33,618 bases of DNA from an uncultured Roseburia sp. (GTDB lineage Bacteria > Bacillota > Clostridia > Lachnospirales > Lachnospiraceae), in NCBI GenBank assembly GCA_900548205.1, contig URJS01000017.1, forward strand, positions 1-33,618, given 5' to 3'. Below the pieces are notes generated by a model. The model saw nothing but the letters and a program-made list of their open reading frames with translations. It did not search any database and was not told the origin of the DNA. The position numbers and the translations under genes were made by a program. Positions 30,746-33,618 of this stretch are shown piece by piece. Each line of letters opens with the position of its first letter. Position 1 is the stretch's first letter.

Positions 30746-31844
30746 ACAAATGCTGGAAGAATCATTTAAAACAATAAGAAATGGAGAGGTAGTTGAGGGT
30801 ACCGTTATCGATGTGAAACCTGATGAGATCGTTTTGAATATCGGCTACAAGGCAGACGGAATCATTACGCGCAATGAATATACCAACGAGTCTAACGTGG
30901 ACCTGACAACTATGGTGTCTGTCGGTGACACGATGGAGGCGAAGGTTTTAAAAGTAAACGACGGTGAGGGACAGGTTATGCTGACCTATAAGCGTCTGGC
31001 TGCCGAGAAGGGAAGCAAGCGATTAGAGGAAGCCTTCGAGAATAAGGAGGTTCTGACTGCAAAGGTTGCACAGGTATTAGACGGCGGCTTATGCGTGATC
31101 GTTGACGAGACAAGAGTCTTTATCCCGGCAAGCCTTGTATCAGATTCCTATGAGAAGGATCTGACAAAGTATAAGGATCAGGAGATCGAGTTTGTGATCA
31201 GCGAGTTTAATCCGAAGCGCAGAAGGATCATCGGCGACAGAAAGCAGCTTTTGGTTGCAAGAAAGTTAGAGCAGCAGAAGGAGCTGTTTGCAAAGATCAA
31301 GGTTGGCGACGTTCTGGAAGGAACAGTAAAGAATGTAACTGATTTTGGTGCGTTTATTGACTTGGGCGGTGCAGACGGGCTGCTTCATATTTCCGAGATG
31401 TCATGGGGCAGAGTGGAGAGCCCGAAGAAGGTATTTAATGTCGGTGAAACCGTAAAGGTATTTATTAAGGATATTAATGAGACAAAGATTGCCCTTAGTA
31501 TGAAGTTCCCGGCTGAGAATCCGTGGAACGGCGCTGCTGAGAAATTTGCAATCGGAAATATCGTAACAGGCAAGGTTGCCAGAATGACAGATTTCGGAGC
31601 TTTCGTTGAGTTAGCGCCGGGTGTTGACGCGCTGCTTCATGTATCACAGATCTCCAGAGATCATGTGGAGAAGCCGTCAGACGTCTTAAAGGTTGGTCAG
31701 GAGGTAGAAGCCAAGATTGTTGACTTCAACGAGGATGAGAAGAAGATCAGCTTATCAATGAAGGCTTTGACAGCGTCAGATGAGACGGACGATACAGATG
31801 TTGCAGATGTAGATATTGAGGCTGTGGCACAGGAAGAAGAATAA
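30726..31844 (+). CDS. rpsA: S1 RNA-binding domain protein (30S ribosomal protein S1-like)
   Basis: 372-residue protein with four S1 (OB-fold) repeats at about residues 20-90, 106-175, 190-260 and 276-347. The third and fourth contain the strongest motifs (VTDFGAFIDLGGADGLLHIS and MTDFGAFVELAPGVDALLH). The C-terminal tail is acidic. It is shorter than the six-domain E. coli S1, as usual in Firmicutes, and probably helps mRNA binding on the ribosome. GAGGAGG (30711-30717) sits inside the end of ispH, so translation is likely coupled. The gene ends with a strong terminator. Confidence 0.93.
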   Translation: MSEMSFEQMLEESFKTIRNGEVVEGTVIDVKPDEIVLNIGYKADGIITRNEYTNESNVDLTTMVSVGDTMEAKVLKVNDGEGQVMLTYKRLAAEKGSKRLEEAFENKEVLTAKVAQVLDGGLCVIVDETRVFIPASLVSDSYEKDLTKYKDQEIEFVISEFNPKRRRIIGDRKQLLVARKLEQQKELFAKIKVGDVLEGTVKNVTDFGAFIDLGGADGLLHISEMSWGRVESPKKVFNVGETVKVFIKDINETKIALSMKFPAENPWNGAAEKFAIGNIVTGKVARMTDFGAFVELAPGVDALLHVSQISRDHVEKPSDVLKVGQEVEAKIVDFNEDEKKISLSMKALTASDETDDTDVADVDIEAVAQEEE

Positions 31845-31853
31845 GAGATGTTG

Positions 31854-31885
31854 AATAGGCTTCCACATCTGTGGAAGCCTATTTT
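31854..31885 (+). terminator. Terminator of the rpiR-rpsA operon
   Basis: AATAGGCTTCCAC (31854-31866) pairs with GTGGAAGCCTATT around a 4-nt loop, followed by a T-run. It is a classical intrinsic terminator. Confidence 0.9.
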
Positions 31886-31920
31886 TACTAAATAATGGAT
31901 AGTGAAACGGAGGATAAGGA

Positions 31921-32709
31921 ATGCTCGAGACGGACAACTATGAGAAGTTTAAACGGGATATTCTCATGCTCTCAAAGATCGACCTGAATGCGTACAAGGA
32001 AAAACAGATGCGCCGCAGAATCAATACGCTGATCATGAAGAATAAAATTGACAGCTATGATGCGTATGTGGCGTTGATCAAGAAGGATAAGGAAAAGTTT
32101 GAGCAGTTCATCAACTTTCTTACGATCAATGTATCGGAATTTTACAGAAATCCTGAGCAGTGGAGGATTTTGGAAAATGAGGTTTTTCCAAAGCTGATCC
32201 AAACGCATGGAAAGACTCTGAAGATATGGAGCGCTGCGTGCTCGACGGGAGATGAGCCATATTCGCTGGTGATGGCGCTTTCAAGACATTTGCCGCTTGA
32301 GAATATCCGCATCATTGCGACGGATATTGACAAGCAGGTGTTAGATACGGCGCGTATGGGACTTTACAATGAGAAAAGCATTGCTGCAGTGCCGGATGAT
32401 TTCAAGCGGAAATACTTTACGAAGGTGGGAAATTCGTATCAGATTTCCGATGCAGTGAAAAGACGCGTTGAGTTTAAGGAGCATGATCTCTTAAAGGACG
32501 CTTATCCAAGCGGCTGTCATCTGATCGTGTGCAGGAATGTCGTGATCTACTTCACCGAGGAGGCGAAGGATGAGATTTATGCAAAATTTTATCGGGCGCT
32601 TACGCCGGGCGGCGTACTCTTTATCGGAAGCACGGAGCAGATCATGAATTATCGTGAGCTTGGCTTTTTGCGCAATAAGTCCTTTTTCTTTGAAAAGGGT
32701 GGAAAATAA
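31921..32709 (+). CDS. cheR: Chemotaxis protein methyltransferase
   Basis: 262-residue SAM-dependent enzyme that methylates glutamates of chemoreceptors. The N-terminal helical domain (about residues 1-75) has YKEKQMRRRI and the conserved TINVSEFYRNPEQW. The SAM-binding Rossmann core follows, with IWSAACSTGDEPYS near residue 101, IIATDIDKQVLDTA, and CRNVVIYF. No C-terminal tetratricopeptide or pentapeptide-binding extension is visible. It stands alone after the rpsA terminator. The chemoreceptor at 12.1 kb is a possible substrate. GGAGG (31911-31915) precedes the start. Confidence 0.93.
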   Translation: MLETDNYEKFKRDILMLSKIDLNAYKEKQMRRRINTLIMKNKIDSYDAYVALIKKDKEKFEQFINFLTINVSEFYRNPEQWRILENEVFPKLIQTHGKTLKIWSAACSTGDEPYSLVMALSRHLPLENIRIIATDIDKQVLDTARMGLYNEKSIAAVPDDFKRKYFTKVGNSYQISDAVKRRVEFKEHDLLKDAYPSGCHLIVCRNVVIYFTEEAKDEIYAKFYRALTPGGVLFIGSTEQIMNYRELGFLRNKSFFFEKGGK

Positions 32710-32777
32710 TTTTTAGATGAGAAAGTCGCTTTTAAAATGGTCATATGGCATCCGAGTAGGATTTGAGGGGGGACGTA

Positions 32778-33563
32778 ATGGGGCAGAGAGTCCAGATCAT
32801 CAACTCATTTTATAATCAAGTTGATGAAGATGTACGGTTAAATCAAAGCAGATGTGGACAGCTGGAATATAGGACGACAATGGAGTATGTTCATCGCTTC
32901 ATACACAGTGGTGCAAAAATATTGGAGATCGGTGCGGGGACAGGCAGATATTCCATTGCTTTGGCAAAAGAGGGGTATGACGTGACAGCAGTAGAGCTGG
33001 TGGAACATAATCTCAACAAATTAAAGAAAAATAGCAGTGATTTGAAAACAATCCAAGCTTTTCAGGGAGATGCCTTGAAGCTTGACAGATTTGAGGATGG
33101 AACATTTGACAGCACATTATTGTTTGGTCCGATGTATCACCTTTATCAGACAGAGGACGTACATAAAGCGCTGGATGAGGCAATCCGAGTGACGAAAGAG
33201 AATGGGGTGATTCTGATAGCCTTTCTCTCAGCCTACGCGATTCTTTTTAATAATTATCTGGATGGGAATCTGATTGCCGGGCTGGACGCAAATTTTGCAG
33301 GTGATAAAGTACAACATTTTGAGGAACAGCTTTTTACAGGCTATGACATTGTAGAATTTGAACAGTTGTTTGAAGGGAAACATGTGGAGCATCTGGTAAC
33401 AGCGGCGGCAGACGGTATACTGGAGCTTGCAGAGAGACGAAGTGATTTCGTGATGTCGGAGGAAGAATTGGAAGCATTTTCACGGTATCACCTTACGATC
33501 TGTGAAAAGCGGGAGTTGCTTGGCAACTCAAGCCATCTGCTCTATATCTGCAAAAAGAAGTGA
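32778..33563 (+). CDS. Class I SAM-dependent methyltransferase, substrate unknown
   Basis: 261-residue methyltransferase. Motif I is ILEIGAGTGRYSIAL (residues about 48-62), followed by VTAVELVEHNL for ribose binding and FDSTLLFGPMYHLY as the motif IV region. The remaining C-terminal 110 residues contain no recognised extra domain. The family includes small-molecule and quinone methyltransferases, and nothing nearby identifies the substrate. I chose ATG 32778 because GAGGGGGG (32766-32772) precedes it; an in-frame TTG at 32763 overlaps that site. The gene is AT-richer than cheR and the central window, a weak hint of separate origin. Confidence 0.85.
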   Translation: MGQRVQIINSFYNQVDEDVRLNQSRCGQLEYRTTMEYVHRFIHSGAKILEIGAGTGRYSIALAKEGYDVTAVELVEHNLNKLKKNSSDLKTIQAFQGDALKLDRFEDGTFDSTLLFGPMYHLYQTEDVHKALDEAIRVTKENGVILIAFLSAYAILFNNYLDGNLIAGLDANFAGDKVQHFEEQLFTGYDIVEFEQLFEGKHVEHLVTAAADGILELAERRSDFVMSEEELEAFSRYHLTICEKRELLGNSSHLLYICKKK

Positions 33564-33577
33564 ATCTGAAAGTCGCC

Positions 33578-33598
33578 GCCACCCGTAAAACGGGTGGC
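33578..33598. repeat. GC-rich inverted repeat at the right edge
   Basis: GCCACCCG and CGGGTGGC form a perfect 8-bp hairpin with loop TAAAA, directly after the methyltransferase gene. There is no T-run within the window. It may be the left end of a longer dispersed repeat that continues past the edge. Confidence 0.6.
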
Positions 33599-33618
33599 TC
33601 GGCTCGCTGGGTATAACC

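Overview
The window looks like the chromosome of a Gram-positive anaerobe of the class Clostridia, most likely a Lachnospiraceae-type gut bacterium. The reasons are an NfnAB pair, a Trp-type T-box in front of a trpXYZ transporter, a biotin-dependent Na+ decarboxylase operon, ispH directly upstream of a four-domain S1 protein, strong AAGGAGG-type ribosome binding sites, and moderate GC. This placement is inferred from gene content only. No rRNA, tRNA, CRISPR array, IS transposase or prophage module was seen.

Layout. At the left edge (1-1.35 kb) lies an AT-richer YhcG/DUF1016 PD-(D/E)XK nuclease-like gene, converging on a LUD-domain gene. From 2.1 to 6.0 kb come a homodimeric ABC exporter and two adjacent CobW-type GTPase genes. 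The first carries a His-rich metal-binding tail; the second is fused to a DUF1980/TIGR03943-like C-terminal domain. From 6.0 to 9.4 kb is a tryptophan-responsive T-box (specifier TGG) controlling trpXYZ, a predicted tryptophan ABC importer. From 9.5 to 11.8 kb is nfnAB (electron-bifurcating NADH-dependent ferredoxin:NADP+ oxidoreductase). A chemoreceptor, an intracellular subtilase whose ribosome binding site sits inside the preceding terminator hairpin, and cardiolipin synthase follow (12.1-16.4 kb).

From 16.6 to 20.7 kb, two D,D-carboxypeptidase genes flank scpAB (chromosome condensation). From 20.75 to 26.2 kb a promoter drives five genes: a divergent biotin-dependent carboxyltransferase, an OadG-like subunit fused to a lipoprotein domain, a biotin carrier, the OadB Na+ pump subunit, and an OadA-like oxaloacetate/pyruvate carboxyltransferase. 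Together these could form a transcarboxylase-plus-sodium-pump complex. A minus-strand Cu/Zn-SOD-like gene follows. From 26.9 to 31.8 kb is an operon rpiR-type regulator / BaiN-like flavoprotein / cmk / ispH / rpsA. cheR and an orphan SAM methyltransferase end the window.

Most genes are ordinary core or metabolic genes. The features that stand out are in the spaces between genes and in unusual domain combinations: hairpin repeats inside or between operons, a promoter framed by inverted repeats, a 39-bp tandem repeat, the CobW-DUF1980 fusion, and the composite decarboxylase operon. I see no clear defence or mobile system that would count as a wholly new module. The best candidates for new biology are the CobW pair and the carboxyltransferase/Na+-pump operon.
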